From: Oricola thermophila
GTDB lineage: Bacteria > Pseudomonadota > Alphaproteobacteria > Rhizobiales > Rhizobiaceae
Direction: 5' to 3'
DNA length: 64,000 nt
Assembly (NCBI RefSeq): GCF_013358405.1
Contig: NZ_CP054836.1
Coordinates: 1,054,001 to 1,118,000, forward strand
The translations under genes were made by a program, and so were the position numbers. How positions within the stretch are numbered: position 1 is the stretch's first letter; every line of letters starts with the position of its first letter. Under the pieces are notes generated by a model that was given only the letters and a program-made list of their open reading frames with translations, had not been told where the DNA came from and made no database searches. This document shows positions 17,723-26,707 of the stretch, one piece after another.

Positions 17723-18376
17723 TCAGCTCAGCGGAACGATCTGGATCTCGACGCGGCGGTTCTGCGCGCGTCCGGCCTCGGTCGAGTTGTCGGCGACCGG
17801 GCGGCTCTCGCCGAAGCCCTGGGCGATCATGCGCTGCGGGTTGACGCCACGGCCGGCCAGGTAGTTGGCCACGGAGTTGGCACGGCGCTGGGACAGCGCC
17901 TGGTTGTAGCTGTCCGAACCGGTCGAATCCGTGTGGCCGTACACGTTGATCAGCGTCTGGTTGTACTTGTTCAGCACGATGGCGACCGAATCGAGCGTCG
18001 CGTAGAAGGCCGGGATCACCTGGTCCTGGTCGGTGGCGAAGGTGATGTTGGACGGCATGTTCAGCACGATGTTGTTGCCGACGCGCGTGACCGAGACGCC
18101 GGTCGATGCGAGTTGCGCGCGCAGCTCGGCTTCCTGGCGGTCCATGAAGTTGCCGACCGCGCCGCCCGCCAGCGCGCCGACACCGGCGCCGATCAGGGCA
18201 TTGCGGCGATCGTCGCCGCCGGCGGCAAGACCGGCGATGGCGCCGAGGCCGGCGCCGATGGCCGCGCCGCCCGCGGTGTTCGACACCTTCTGCTGGCCGG
18301 TATAGGGGTCGGTCGTCGTACAGGCCGCCGTGAAGGCCAGCATGCCTGCCATTGCCGCGATTGCCGCCTTGTTCAT
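17723..18376 (-). CDS. OmpA-family outer membrane lipoprotein (YiaD-like)
   Basis: A 217-residue precursor. Residues 1-18 are a signal peptide ending in a lipobox-like FTAAC (C19). A glycine-zipper region follows (AIGAGLGAIAGLAAGG, IGAGVGALAGGAVG, about residues 37-80). The C-terminal OmpA domain binds peptidoglycan, with VYGHTDSTGSDSYNQALSQRRA and the final RRVEIQI. Such proteins tether the outer membrane to the cell wall. The start at 18376 has AAGGA upstream; an 18-residue in-frame extension is rejected because it lacks a signal peptide. Confidence 0.9.
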   Translation of the reverse strand: MNKAAIAAMAGMLAFTAACTTTDPYTGQQKVSNTAGGAAIGAGLGAIAGLAAGGDDRRNALIGAGVGALAGGAVGNFMDRQEAELRAQLASTGVSVTRVGNNIVLNMPSNITFATDQDQVIPAFYATLDSVAIVLNKYNQTLINVYGHTDSTGSDSYNQALSQRRANSVANYLAGRGVNPQRMIAQGFGESRPVADNSTEAGRAQNRRVEIQIVPLS

Positions 18377-18467
18377 GTTGGGTTCCTTTCCGTCAGAAAC
18401 TGGTTCGCAGTGTGGCCTTCCGGGCCGCATCGCGCGACCCTAATGCCACAATTCGGGCCAAATTGGG

Positions 18468-19982
18468 TCATGAAGCGTCCCCGGAAGGGGCCGCCGGTTT
18501 GCGCACAAGAATTCTTATATCGCCGATTCGCGTTTCTTGTTGATAGAGTTCCCCGATTGCATCCGTACTTGCAATGGCCGTCCATGCCGGATTTTCCCCG
18601 CGCGTGAAGCGCTCGGAAACGAGCACGATGTCGGGTTGGCGGCTTGTTATCGCATCGGCGAATGCGCGGCGCTCCTTGTCGATCTCAACGCGGATTCGCG
18701 CGCGATCGGCAGCGCTCATGTCCGGCCTTCTGGCCATCAGGATGTCGCCGTAGGACTGAGCCGGCATCGCGGCGTTCGGACCCACATAGGAGCCCCCGGC
18801 AAGCCTTACCAGCGGATGGCTGTCGGCGTAGCTCGGCGAGATGCTGACATAGCTGGCGCCGGGATGGCGATCACGCAGATAGGCGAGCAGGTGCGGATCG
18901 GATGCCTCGCCGCGCAGGAAGACCATCGAAGTCAGCGTGAAGGCGCTCCCGACGAGGAAAACGGCGAAAGCCTTGAAAAACGGCCGGGGGGTGCCCCGGG
19001 CCGGCTTGTCGTCATTGCGGCGACAGTCGTCCGCCACCAGCGCGAGGAAGGCAAAGCCGAGCATGACCATTGCAGGAAGCGCGTGATAGGTGAAGGTCTT
19101 GCCCATCACGACCGTGCCGGCGAGATGGCCGATGGCGGACAGGGTCAGCATAACCGTTTCCGCAGGCCAGTGGGCCGGCGTCCTCCACGCGGCGAGCGCG
19201 ACGACGATTGCCGCGGCGCATGCGCGAAACAGGATGTCGGCTTCCGGCGTGCGAACCGGAAGATAGACTGTCCGGAGGGTTTCGTTGAGCAATCCGAAAT
19301 AATCGGCGTGAAAACGCAGGACGTACGCGCCATAGGCCAGCGCAATGGCGCCGCCGATCAGATTCTCGACATGGAAGAACGGACGCAGCGAACGCTGATG
19401 CAGCGCCATAGCGGCGACAGGTACGACGACGGTGAGCACGTAATAGGGCTTGTTCAGCACGATGAGGCTGCAAGACACGCCGCCGGCCACGATCATCCAC
19501 GGGCTGGCACGAAACCGGCCGACTTTCTCCCATCGCGCGGCCTGCAACGCCAGCCAAGGCATCAGCGCCATGATGGCGAAATGTTCGCGCTGGAGGAAGG
19601 TTTGCAAAGGGAAGAGAACAAACATCAGGACCCATGCCAGGGCCATGATCCGCCATTCGGTCGGTCGAAGCCGTCCGCCGGCGCGCAGGATAAGTGCCGA
19701 GAGGACGAAGGACAGCCAGAAGACGAGCGCGAACTGAAGATGGAGGAAGCTTTCGCTCGAAAGGCCCGTCAACGCCGAGGCGAATGCCGGGCCGGTGTAG
19801 ATCCAGACGGAGAAGGGCGGATTGTATTCGAGAATGTCGCGGTAGAGGATTTCGCCGTCGAGCGTTCGCTCTGCGACGGTGAGGAGCCAACTCGCGTCCG
19901 GCGTCATGCCCAGGCTGGCGGGCAGCCAGAGCGCGGCGAGAAAAGCCGCGACGACGGTCGACCAGCGGGCAGGGGCGTTCAT
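18468..19982 (-). CDS. Polytopic membrane protein, GT-C glycosyltransferase-like
   Basis: The 504-residue protein has about ten membrane segments. A periplasmic first loop holds the acidic motif DASWLLTVAERTLDGEILYRD, and a soluble C-terminal domain of about 110 residues begins near SDPHLLAYLRDRH. That layout fits GT-C/PMT-type lipid-linked sugar transferases. Substrate unknown. ATG 19982 follows GGAGCG; an upstream ATG extension carries no site. It lies just after rlmB on the same strand, separated by 54 bases. Confidence 0.65.
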   Translation of the reverse strand: MNAPARWSTVVAAFLAALWLPASLGMTPDASWLLTVAERTLDGEILYRDILEYNPPFSVWIYTGPAFASALTGLSSESFLHLQFALVFWLSFVLSALILRAGGRLRPTEWRIMALAWVLMFVLFPLQTFLQREHFAIMALMPWLALQAARWEKVGRFRASPWMIVAGGVSCSLIVLNKPYYVLTVVVPVAAMALHQRSLRPFFHVENLIGGAIALAYGAYVLRFHADYFGLLNETLRTVYLPVRTPEADILFRACAAAIVVALAAWRTPAHWPAETVMLTLSAIGHLAGTVVMGKTFTYHALPAMVMLGFAFLALVADDCRRNDDKPARGTPRPFFKAFAVFLVGSAFTLTSMVFLRGEASDPHLLAYLRDRHPGASYVSISPSYADSHPLVRLAGGSYVGPNAAMPAQSYGDILMARRPDMSAADRARIRVEIDKERRAFADAITSRQPDIVLVSERFTRGENPAWTAIASTDAIGELYQQETRIGDIRILVRKPAAPSGDAS

Positions 19983-20036
19983 GGTCTGTCGCTCCTTATG
20001 CTCGCGCACGCAAAATCCCGATAGCCTGAGATCCAC

Positions 20037-20855
20037 CTAGCCGCCCGCGCCGCCGGCAAGGTGCGATCTCGCGATATAAAGCGACAGCGCCGCCGCATTG
20101 GACACGTTGAGGGAGCGGATCGCTCCCGGCATGTCGAGGCGGGCGAGGTAATCGACGGTCTCCCGCGTCTTCTGCCGCAGCCCCTTGCCCTCGGCGCCGA
20201 GGACGAGCGCGATCCTCGTGCCCCTCGCGGTGCGCTCGAGGATCTCGGGTCCCTCGGAATCGAGGCCGACCGTCAGGTAGCCGGCCTTCTTCAGCGTTTC
20301 CAGCGATTCGGCGAGATTGCGCACCTCGATATGGTCGATGTGTTCCAGCGCGCCCGAAGCCGCCTTGGCAAGCACGCCCGACTCGACCGGGCTGTGGCGC
20401 GCGGTCGTGACCAGCGCGCCGGCGCCGAAGGCAACGGCCGAGCGCATGATGGCACCGACATTGTGGGGGTCTGTCACCTGGTCGAGGACCAGGACGAGGC
20501 CGGTGTCGCCCAGCGCGGCAAGCGGCTTCGGCTTCAGCGGCCAGGTCTCGAGCGCGGCGCCCTGATGGACGGCACCTTCGCCGGCGAGCCGGTCGATCGC
20601 CTTCGGCTCGACGGTCTCGACGGGGCAGCGTTCCAGCGTCTCCGCGTCCAGATCGAGGCGGGCCAGCGCATTGCGCGTCACGAGCAGGCGCTCGGGGCGC
20701 CGCCGCGGGTTGCGCATGGCCTCGCGCACCGTGTGCAGGCCGTAGAGCACGACACGGCCGTCCCCGGGGGACGGGGGCTTCGTGTCGCGGTGGGCGCGGC
20801 GCAGGCGCGCATAGTGGCTGTCCTTGCCGGTCCGGGTGGTTTTTTTCTCGCTCAT
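20037..20855 (-). CDS. rlmB: 23S rRNA (guanosine-2'-O-)-methyltransferase RlmB
   Basis: A 272-residue SpoU-type SPOUT methyltransferase. The N-terminal substrate-binding domain contains LYGLHTVREAMRN. The catalytic knot carries DQVTDPHNVGAIMRSA (motif 1), LGAEGKGLR (motif 2) and SLNVSNAAALSLY (motif 3). RlmB methylates G2251 (E. coli numbering) of 23S rRNA in the peptidyl-transferase P-loop. The start at 20855 (MSEKKTTRTGK) gives the usual length. Upstream in-frame ATGs exist but have no better ribosome site. Confidence 0.92.
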   Translation of the reverse strand: MSEKKTTRTGKDSHYARLRRAHRDTKPPSPGDGRVVLYGLHTVREAMRNPRRRPERLLVTRNALARLDLDAETLERCPVETVEPKAIDRLAGEGAVHQGAALETWPLKPKPLAALGDTGLVLVLDQVTDPHNVGAIMRSAVAFGAGALVTTARHSPVESGVLAKAASGALEHIDHIEVRNLAESLETLKKAGYLTVGLDSEGPEILERTARGTRIALVLGAEGKGLRQKTRETVDYLARLDMPGAIRSLNVSNAAALSLYIARSHLAGGAGG

Positions 20856-20953
20856 GGGGTGGCCATAGCCCATTTGAATCGCCAATGCGATCACCATATT
20901 GACGGAAAGGCGCCTCCCGGGGCGTCGCGGCGGGGAAAATGCAACACAACGTG

Positions 20954-20982
20954 TTGACAGGAAAAAACGGTCCCGCCATAAG
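20954..20982 (+). promoter_or_regulatory. Promoter of the tRNA-Tyr/tRNA-Gly unit
   Basis: A consensus TTGACA (20954-20959), a 17-base spacer and CATAAG (20977-20982) lie about 45 bases upstream of the mature tRNA-Tyr 5' end, as expected for a strong stable-RNA promoter. Confidence 0.68.
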
Positions 20983-21025
20983 GCGCATCGCGGCCGCAAG
21001 GTCGCAGTGCTCCGGCCCGGAACAT

Positions 21026-21110
21026 GGAGGGGTGCGTGAGTGGTTAAAACGGACGGACTGTAAATCCGTTGCCTATGGCTACGTTGGTTCGAATCCAACC
21101 CCCTCCACCA
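21026..21110 (+). tRNA. tRNA-Tyr (anticodon GTA)
   Basis: An 85-nt class II tRNA. Acceptor GGAGGGG (21026-21032) pairs with CCCCTCC (21100-21106). The anticodon GTA is at 21060-21062, a long variable arm is present, the T-loop is GGTTCGAATCC and CCA is encoded (21108-21110). Confidence 0.96.
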
Positions 21111-21133
21111 CCGGCCGGCAGACGATCCCGCGA

Positions 21134-21207
21134 GCGGGTATAGCTCAATGGTAGAGCAGCAGCCTTCCAAGCTGAATATGCGGGTTCGATTCCCGCTACC
21201 CGCTCCA
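21134..21207 (+). tRNA. tRNA-Gly (anticodon TCC)
   Basis: A 74-nt tRNA. Acceptor GCGGGTA (21134-21140) pairs with TACCCGC (21197-21203). The anticodon TCC is at 21166-21168, the T-loop is GGTTCGATTCC and CCA is encoded. It is 23 bases after tRNA-Tyr, probably co-transcribed. Confidence 0.96.
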
Positions 21208-21653
21208 ATGCCTTCCCAAGGAAACAACGGAAATTCGATGGGCTGACCTGGCTTCGGTCGATCGGCACAGGTCGGCTTCCGGTGCGGCAATCGGGTGCGG
21301 CCGGCCAGGGCGTGCGCAGCGGCAGGCCCGCGAGCCGCCCGAGATCCGGACCGTGATCGCGCCGGATGTACGCCCTGGCGTGTCGGTCATCGGGAAAATG
21401 CTGGGCCGGAGAGGGCCTTCCTTCCCGCCACCTGTCTTCGCACTCTCCGTCAACACGGAATCCCGCCTTTTCGGGCGACACCAGGTCCTGCCACCCGTTT
21501 CGCGAGTGATTTTCCATGCCGGAAGGCTGCCCGCGGCACCAAGCCGGTTGTGCTGCAAATGCGGTTCCATCAGGGGTTGCATTGGTCTATGCGGTTGAGG
21601 CATTCTTACTGCGGGCATCAGGCGTTCGATCAAACTGTATCCGGATGGGGCGA
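21208..21653 (+). other. Gene-free stretch and leader of the first autotransporter
   Basis: No convincing gene is present; the open frames here lack ribosome sites and recognisable products. The last 45 bases (from about 21609) closely match the leaders of the second and third autotransporter genes. Further upstream the similarity is broken by small gaps, and the AT-rich TATATTATAAGG patch found in the other two leaders is missing. Confidence 0.6.
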
Positions 21654-24239
21654 ATGAACCTTGATTTGAAGTTGTGGCCTGCATCGGCCCTTTGCGCGCT
21701 GATGCTTCCGGGGGCGGCGATGGCCGCCGATTTCACCATTGTCGACGGGCAGACGGAGACGATGACGCAAACGCTGTCCGACCCGGGCGACGTCGGCACC
21801 GTCGAGGCCGGCGGCACGATATCGACGGCGGGAGATAACCACCACGCTGTCCGCATGAATGAGAACGGTCAGTCGCTTGCCAACCACGGAAGGCTCGAAA
21901 CGTCGGGCGGTCGGTCGTCCGGCATCTTATCCGGGGGCGATGATGCGGTGATCTCCAATTCCGGCGTGATCGAAACCTCGGGCGGAGAAGGGCACGGAAT
22001 CACTTCCGGGGGCGATGGTGCGGAGATCGGCAATTCCGGCACGATCGAAACGTCGGGCATATTTGGCTATGGTATCCGGTCTTCCGGTGCCGATGCGGAG
22101 ATCGAAAATTCCGGCGCGATCGAAACGTCGAGATTATACTCGGACGGCATTTGGTCTCATGGTGCAAATGCGGTTATCGGCAATTTCGGTACGATCAGGA
22201 CTTCGGGCCTTTCGGCGGAAGGCATCTGGTCTGATGGCGCCAATGCGGCGATCGACAATTCCGGCGTGATCGAAACGTCGGGTGATATCGCGGAGGGCAT
22301 CGATTCGTCGGGCGCCAACGCAACGGTGTCCAATTCCGGCACGATCTCGACGTCGGGTTATAACGCAGACGGCATTTGGTCTCATGGTGCAAATGCGGTG
22401 GTTCTCAATTCCGGCACGATCGCAACCTCGGGCGACTGGGCGATGGGCATCTACCATTTCGGCGCAGATTCGGTGGTTCTCAATTCCGGCACGATCGAAA
22501 CGTCGGGCATATCTGGCTATGGTATCCGGTCTTCCGGTGCCGATGCGGAGATCGAAAATTCCGGCGCGATCGAAACGTCGGGATTATACTCGGACGGCAT
22601 TTGGTCTCATGGTGCAAATGCGGTTATCGGCAATTTCGGTACGATCAGGACTTCGGGCCTTTCGGCGGAAGGCATCTGGTCTGATGGCGCCAATGCGGCG
22701 ATCGACAATTCCGGCGTGATCGAAACGTCGGGTGATAGCGCGGAGGGCATCGATTCGTCGGGCGCCAACGCAACGGTGTCCAATTCCGGCACGATCTCGA
22801 CGTCGGGTGATAACGCAGACGGCATTTGGTCTCATGGTGCAAATGCGGTGGTTCTCAATTCCGGCGCGGTCGAAACGTCGGGCGATCTGGCGTATGGCAT
22901 CTTGTCCGAGGCGGCAGATGCGACGATCGGCAATACCGGCACGATCGTCGTGACAGGCGCTGGTGCAGCCGGTGTTCTCAGCACCGCCGACGGTGCCACG
23001 GTCACCAACAGCGGCACGATTGCCAGCGAGCAGGACAACGCCCTTGAACTGCAGGGCAGCAATGCGACGGTGAACCTGCTCGCCGGTTCGGTGATCCGGG
23101 GCGGGATCGAGTTCGGTCAACCGGGCACCGCGACGCTCAACATCGGCCCCGGCCTGAACACCGCACTCACGGTGACGGGCATGCCCGCGACCGTCGATGC
23201 GGGCGGGCGGCCCCTCGTGGTGAGCGGCGGTGTGGTGGCGGTCGTCGACCCGGTCGGCTTCGCGGCCGCCCCGTCCATGATCGCCGGGGCGACCGGTGCC
23301 CTCGCCAATTCGCTCGACCGGCGCATGCGCGGCCCCGTCTCCTCCTCGGCCCCGTCCTTCGTGACGTCCTACTTCCCCGTCGCCGGTGGCGGCGAAGGGG
23401 CGTCCGCCGCGGGCTGGTGGGGCGATGTCTTCGGCGGCGTGAGTAGCCGGTCCGCCAGCGGCAACGAGGCCGGCTACGGCCAGCTGCATGGCGGTGCGGT
23501 CGTCGGCTTCGACCGGGAGGTGTCGGCCTCGACCAGGGCGGGCCTGTTCGCGGGCGGCCTGGCGGGGCGCTTCGCCGAGGACAACGACGCGACGGTGGTG
23601 GACATGGCCGGCATCTTCGGCGGCGCCTATGCCCGCCACGATGCGGGGGCGTTCTTCGCCGACCTGTCGGTGACCGGCGGCGTGACCTTCAACGACAGCG
23701 ACCGGCAGGTGCTGAACAACCTGGCGCCCGGCGGCATCGAGACGGCCACGGCCAGCTACTCGGGCGTCTTTGCCAGCCCGTCGCTGACGGTCGGCAGGAA
23801 TTACGAGGTTGCGGGGGCGACGTTCACGCCGAGCCTGCGCGCGCGCTATGCCGGCATCTACCTGGACGGCTATACGGAGACGGGTTCGGCCGCGGCGCTG
23901 ACGGTGGACAGCCGCGTTCACCACGTCTTCGACCTGCGCGCGCAGGTGGAGACCGCGCTGGTCGACCGTGACGACGCGGGCGACATGCAGCGCGTGTCGC
24001 TCCGGGCGGGTGTGGACGGCATCTTCCACCGGGGAGACGATGTCGATGCCGACCTTCTCGGCACCGGCATATCCTTCGCGTCCGGCACGGATGAGGATGT
24101 CGCGCGCGGCTTTGTCGGCGTGGATGCGGCGCATGTGATGCCGGGCGGGCGGACGTTCAATGCCGGTTTCGAGGTCGGGGCGGGTACCGACAGCGTCGTG
24201 ACGCTGGACCTGCGCGCCGGGCTGCGAGGCCGCTTCTGA
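21654..24239 (+). CDS. Autotransporter A: 15-module beta-solenoid passenger with C-terminal barrel
   Basis: The 861-residue type V secretion protein has a signal peptide at residues 1-25 (LKLWPASALCALMLPGAAMA). The passenger holds fifteen consecutive 25-residue modules of the form NSG-IETSG----GI-S-GA-A--- (bases 21882-23006) and a half module with a connector. The C-terminal beta-barrel of about 280 residues begins near GWWGDVFGG and ends in the required aromatic residue (RGRF). The modules should fold as a right-handed beta-solenoid displayed on the cell surface. ATG 21654 follows a GGGGCG site; an ATG nine bases earlier is possible. Positions 10, 11, 13, 16 and 18 of the module vary most. 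Function is not assignable; adhesion or surface masking is inference. Confidence 0.86.
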   Translation: MNLDLKLWPASALCALMLPGAAMAADFTIVDGQTETMTQTLSDPGDVGTVEAGGTISTAGDNHHAVRMNENGQSLANHGRLETSGGRSSGILSGGDDAVISNSGVIETSGGEGHGITSGGDGAEIGNSGTIETSGIFGYGIRSSGADAEIENSGAIETSRLYSDGIWSHGANAVIGNFGTIRTSGLSAEGIWSDGANAAIDNSGVIETSGDIAEGIDSSGANATVSNSGTISTSGYNADGIWSHGANAVVLNSGTIATSGDWAMGIYHFGADSVVLNSGTIETSGISGYGIRSSGADAEIENSGAIETSGLYSDGIWSHGANAVIGNFGTIRTSGLSAEGIWSDGANAAIDNSGVIETSGDSAEGIDSSGANATVSNSGTISTSGDNADGIWSHGANAVVLNSGAVETSGDLAYGILSEAADATIGNTGTIVVTGAGAAGVLSTADGATVTNSGTIASEQDNALELQGSNATVNLLAGSVIRGGIEFGQPGTATLNIGPGLNTALTVTGMPATVDAGGRPLVVSGGVVAVVDPVGFAAAPSMIAGATGALANSLDRRMRGPVSSSAPSFVTSYFPVAGGGEGASAAGWWGDVFGGVSSRSASGNEAGYGQLHGGAVVGFDREVSASTRAGLFAGGLAGRFAEDNDATVVDMAGIFGGAYARHDAGAFFADLSVTGGVTFNDSDRQVLNNLAPGGIETATASYSGVFASPSLTVGRNYEVAGATFTPSLRARYAGIYLDGYTETGSAAALTVDSRVHHVFDLRAQVETALVDRDDAGDMQRVSLRAGVDGIFHRGDDVDADLLGTGISFASGTDEDVARGFVGVDAAHVMPGGRTFNAGFEVGAGTDSVVTLDLRAGLRGRF
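21882..23006 (+). repeat. Coding tandem repeat, 15 x 75 bp (autotransporter A)
   Basis: Fifteen in-frame units of exactly 75 bases run from the first Asn codon at 21882 to 23006. The scaffold (NSG, ETSG, GI, S, GA) is conserved and the intervening positions vary. A sixteenth, degenerate unit starts at 23007. Confidence 0.92.
22032..22856 (+). repeat. Internal duplication with 450-bp period in autotransporter A
   Basis: Modules 3-7 (22032-22406) and 9-13 (22482-22856) are copies offset by exactly 450 bases. I count four base differences over 375 positions, all changing the amino acid (F/S, R/G, I/S, Y/D), all within module positions 9-11. Confidence 0.9.
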
Positions 24240-24272
24240 CGATACTCGCTGCGCGTGGATGACAACGAATAG

Positions 24273-24298
24273 AAAGCGGGCCTTCCGGCCCGCTTTTT
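24273..24298 (+). terminator. Intrinsic terminator after autotransporter A
   Basis: AAAGCGGGCC-TTCC-GGCCCGCTTTTT: a 7-bp GC stem extended by A-T pairs, plus a T-run, 34 bases after the stop codon. Confidence 0.88.
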
Positions 24299-24441
24299 CG
24301 TTGTCGGCGCTGTCTTGCGGGCCCCTCCTGTTGCGGTTGCATCTCGCGGGGGTTCAATTGTGGGTTGAGATATATTATAAGGACGCGTCATTTTGACTGC
24401 GGGCATCAGGCGTTCGATCAAACAGCATCCGGATGGAGCGA

Positions 24442-26505
24442 ATGAAGCTTGATTTGAAGTTGTGGCCTGCATCGGCCCTTTGCGCGCTGATGCTGCCGGG
24501 GGCGGCGATGGCCGCCGATTTCACCATTGTCGACGGGCAGACGGAGACGATGACGCAAACGCTGTCCGACCCGGGCGACGTCGGCACCGTCGAGGCCGGC
24601 GGCACGATATCGACGGCGGGAAATTCCGAGGACGCTGTCTGGATGCAGGATGACGGCCAGTCAGTGTCCAACGATGGCAGGATCGGAACGTCGGGCTATG
24701 ATAGCTATGGCATTTGGTCTGAAGGCGCCGATGCACTGATCTCCAATTCCGGCACGATCGAAACGTCGGGCGAAGAAGGCTATGGCATCTACTCTGAAGG
24801 TGCCGCTGCGGAGATCTTCAATTCTGGCACGATCGAAACGTCGGGCGAAGAAGGCTATGGCATCTACTCTGAAGGTGCCGCTGCGGAGATCTTCAATTCT
24901 GGCACGATCGAAACGTCGGGTGATGAGGCGGTTGGTATCGCGTCTTTCGGCGCCGATGCGGTGATATCCAATTCCGGCACGATCGAAACGTCGGGCAGGT
25001 GGAGTGATGGCATCCGGTCTAGAGGCGACGCTTCGGTAATCTCCAATTCCGGCATGATCGAAACGTCGGGCGAAGAGACTTGGGGCATCTGGTCTTGGGG
25101 TGACGATGCCGTGATCTCCAATTCCGGCATGATCGAAACGTCGGGCGAAGATGGCCATGGCATCTACTCTGATGGTGACGCTGGGGTGATTTCCAATGCC
25201 GGCACGATCATCGTGACCGGCAACGGCGCGAATGGCGTTATGTCTTGGGGCGACGGTGTCACGGTCACCAACAGCGGCACGATTGCCAGCGAGCAGGACA
25301 ACGCCCTTGAACTGCGGGGCAGCAATGCGACGGTGAACCTGCTCGCCGGTTCGGTGATCCGGGGCGGGATCGAGTTCGCCGACCCGGGCACCGCGACGCT
25401 CAACATCGGCCCCGGCCTGAACACCGCACTCACGGTGACGGGCATGCCCGCGACCGTCGATGCGGGCGGGCGGCCCCTCGTGGTGAGCGGCGGTGTGGTG
25501 GCGGTCGTCGACCCGGTCGGCTTCGGTGCCGCCCCGTCCATGATCGCCGGGGCGACCGGTGCCCTCGCCAATTCGCTCGACCGGCGCATGCGCGGCCCCG
25601 TCTCCTCCTCGGCCCCGTCCTTCGTGACGTCCTACTTCCCCGTCGCGGGTGGCGGCGACGAAGGGACGTCCGCGGCCGGCTGGTGGGGCGATGTCTTCGG
25701 CGGCATGAGCAGCCGGTCCGCCAGCGGCAACGAGGCCGGCTACGGCCAGCTGCATGGCGGCGTCGTTGTCGGCTTCGACCGGGAGGTGTCGGCCTCGACC
25801 AGGGCGGGCCTGTTCGCGGGCGGCCTGGCGGGCCGCTTCGCCGAGGACAACGACGCGACGGTGGTGGGCATGACCGGCATCTTCGGCGGCGCCTATGCCC
25901 GCCACGATGCGGGCACGTTCTTCGCCGACCTGTCGCTGACCGGCGGCGTGACCTTCAACGACAGCGACCGGCAGGTGCTGAACAACCTGGCGCCCGGCGG
26001 CATCGAGACGGCCACGGCCAGCTACTCGGGCGTCTTTGCCAGCCCGTCGCTGACGGTCGGCGGGAACTACGAGGTTGCGGGCACGACGTTCACGCCGAGC
26101 CTGCGGGCGCGCTATACCGGGATCTATCTCGACGGCTATACGGAGACGGGTTCGGCCGCGGCGCTGACGGTGGACAGCCGCGTTCACCACGTCTTCGACC
26201 TGCGCGCGCAGGTGGAGACCGCGCTGGTCGACCGTGATGACGCGGGCGACATGCAGCGCGTGTCGCTCCGTGCGGGGGTGGACGGCATCTTCCACCGGGG
26301 AGACGATGTCGATGCCGACCTTCTCGGCACCGGCATATCCTTCGCGTCCGGCACGGATGAGGATGTCGCGCGCGGCTTTGTCGGCGTGGATGCGGCGCAT
26401 GCGATGCCGGGCGGGCGGACGTTCAATGCCGGTTTCGAGGTCGGGGCGGGTACCGACAGCGTCGTGACGCTGGACCTGCGCGCCGGGCTGCGAGGCCGCT
26501 TCTGA
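24442..26505 (+). CDS. Autotransporter B: 8-module passenger with C-terminal barrel
   Basis: The 687-residue paralogue of A has the same signal peptide, the same connector (SGTIASEQDNALEL onwards) and an almost identical barrel ending RGRF. The passenger differs: eight 25-residue modules (24670-25269) of a more acidic type (EEGYGIYSEGA, EDGHGIYSDGD), with no module shared exactly with A or C. Modules 2 and 3 are a fresh duplication differing at one silent base. ATG 24442 follows GGAGCG. The gene has its own leader and is bounded by terminators, so it is likely transcribed separately. Confidence 0.86.
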   Translation: MKLDLKLWPASALCALMLPGAAMAADFTIVDGQTETMTQTLSDPGDVGTVEAGGTISTAGNSEDAVWMQDDGQSVSNDGRIGTSGYDSYGIWSEGADALISNSGTIETSGEEGYGIYSEGAAAEIFNSGTIETSGEEGYGIYSEGAAAEIFNSGTIETSGDEAVGIASFGADAVISNSGTIETSGRWSDGIRSRGDASVISNSGMIETSGEETWGIWSWGDDAVISNSGMIETSGEDGHGIYSDGDAGVISNAGTIIVTGNGANGVMSWGDGVTVTNSGTIASEQDNALELRGSNATVNLLAGSVIRGGIEFADPGTATLNIGPGLNTALTVTGMPATVDAGGRPLVVSGGVVAVVDPVGFGAAPSMIAGATGALANSLDRRMRGPVSSSAPSFVTSYFPVAGGGDEGTSAAGWWGDVFGGMSSRSASGNEAGYGQLHGGVVVGFDREVSASTRAGLFAGGLAGRFAEDNDATVVGMTGIFGGAYARHDAGTFFADLSLTGGVTFNDSDRQVLNNLAPGGIETATASYSGVFASPSLTVGGNYEVAGTTFTPSLRARYTGIYLDGYTETGSAAALTVDSRVHHVFDLRAQVETALVDRDDAGDMQRVSLRAGVDGIFHRGDDVDADLLGTGISFASGTDEDVARGFVGVDAAHAMPGGRTFNAGFEVGAGTDSVVTLDLRAGLRGRF
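24670..25269 (+). repeat. Coding tandem repeat, 8 x 75 bp (autotransporter B)
   Basis: Eight in-frame 75-base units. Units 2 (24745-24819) and 3 (24820-24894) differ only at the third base of the first Ser codon. Confidence 0.92.
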
Positions 26506-26538
26506 CGATACTCGCTGCGCGTGGATGACAAGGAATAG

Positions 26539-26564
26539 AAAGCGGGCCGTTTGGCCCGCTTTTT
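26539..26564 (+). terminator. Intrinsic terminator after autotransporter B
   Basis: AAAGCGGGCC-GTTT-GGCCCGCTTTTT, the same stem as the terminator at 24273-24298 with a different loop. Confidence 0.88.
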
Positions 26565-26707
26565 CGTTGTCGGCGCTGTCTTGCGGGCCCCTCCTGCTGC
26601 GGTTGCATCTCGCGGGGGTTCAATTGTGGGTTGAGATATATTATAAGGACGCGTCATTTTGACTGCGGGCATCAGGCGTTCGATCAAACAGCATCCGGAT
26701 GGAGCGA

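Larger units (their letters stand above)
24240..26707 (+). repeat. Tandem gene duplication: near-identical intergenic units flanking autotransporter B
   Basis: The 202-base spacers 24240-24441 and 26506-26707 are nearly identical, from the post-stop CGATACTCGC through the terminator, the AT-rich TATATTATAAGG patch and the leader. Their repeat distance of 2266 bases equals one gene plus one spacer, the footprint of unequal crossing-over. The two terminator stems are the same and only the loops differ (TTCC against GTTT). Confidence 0.85.
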
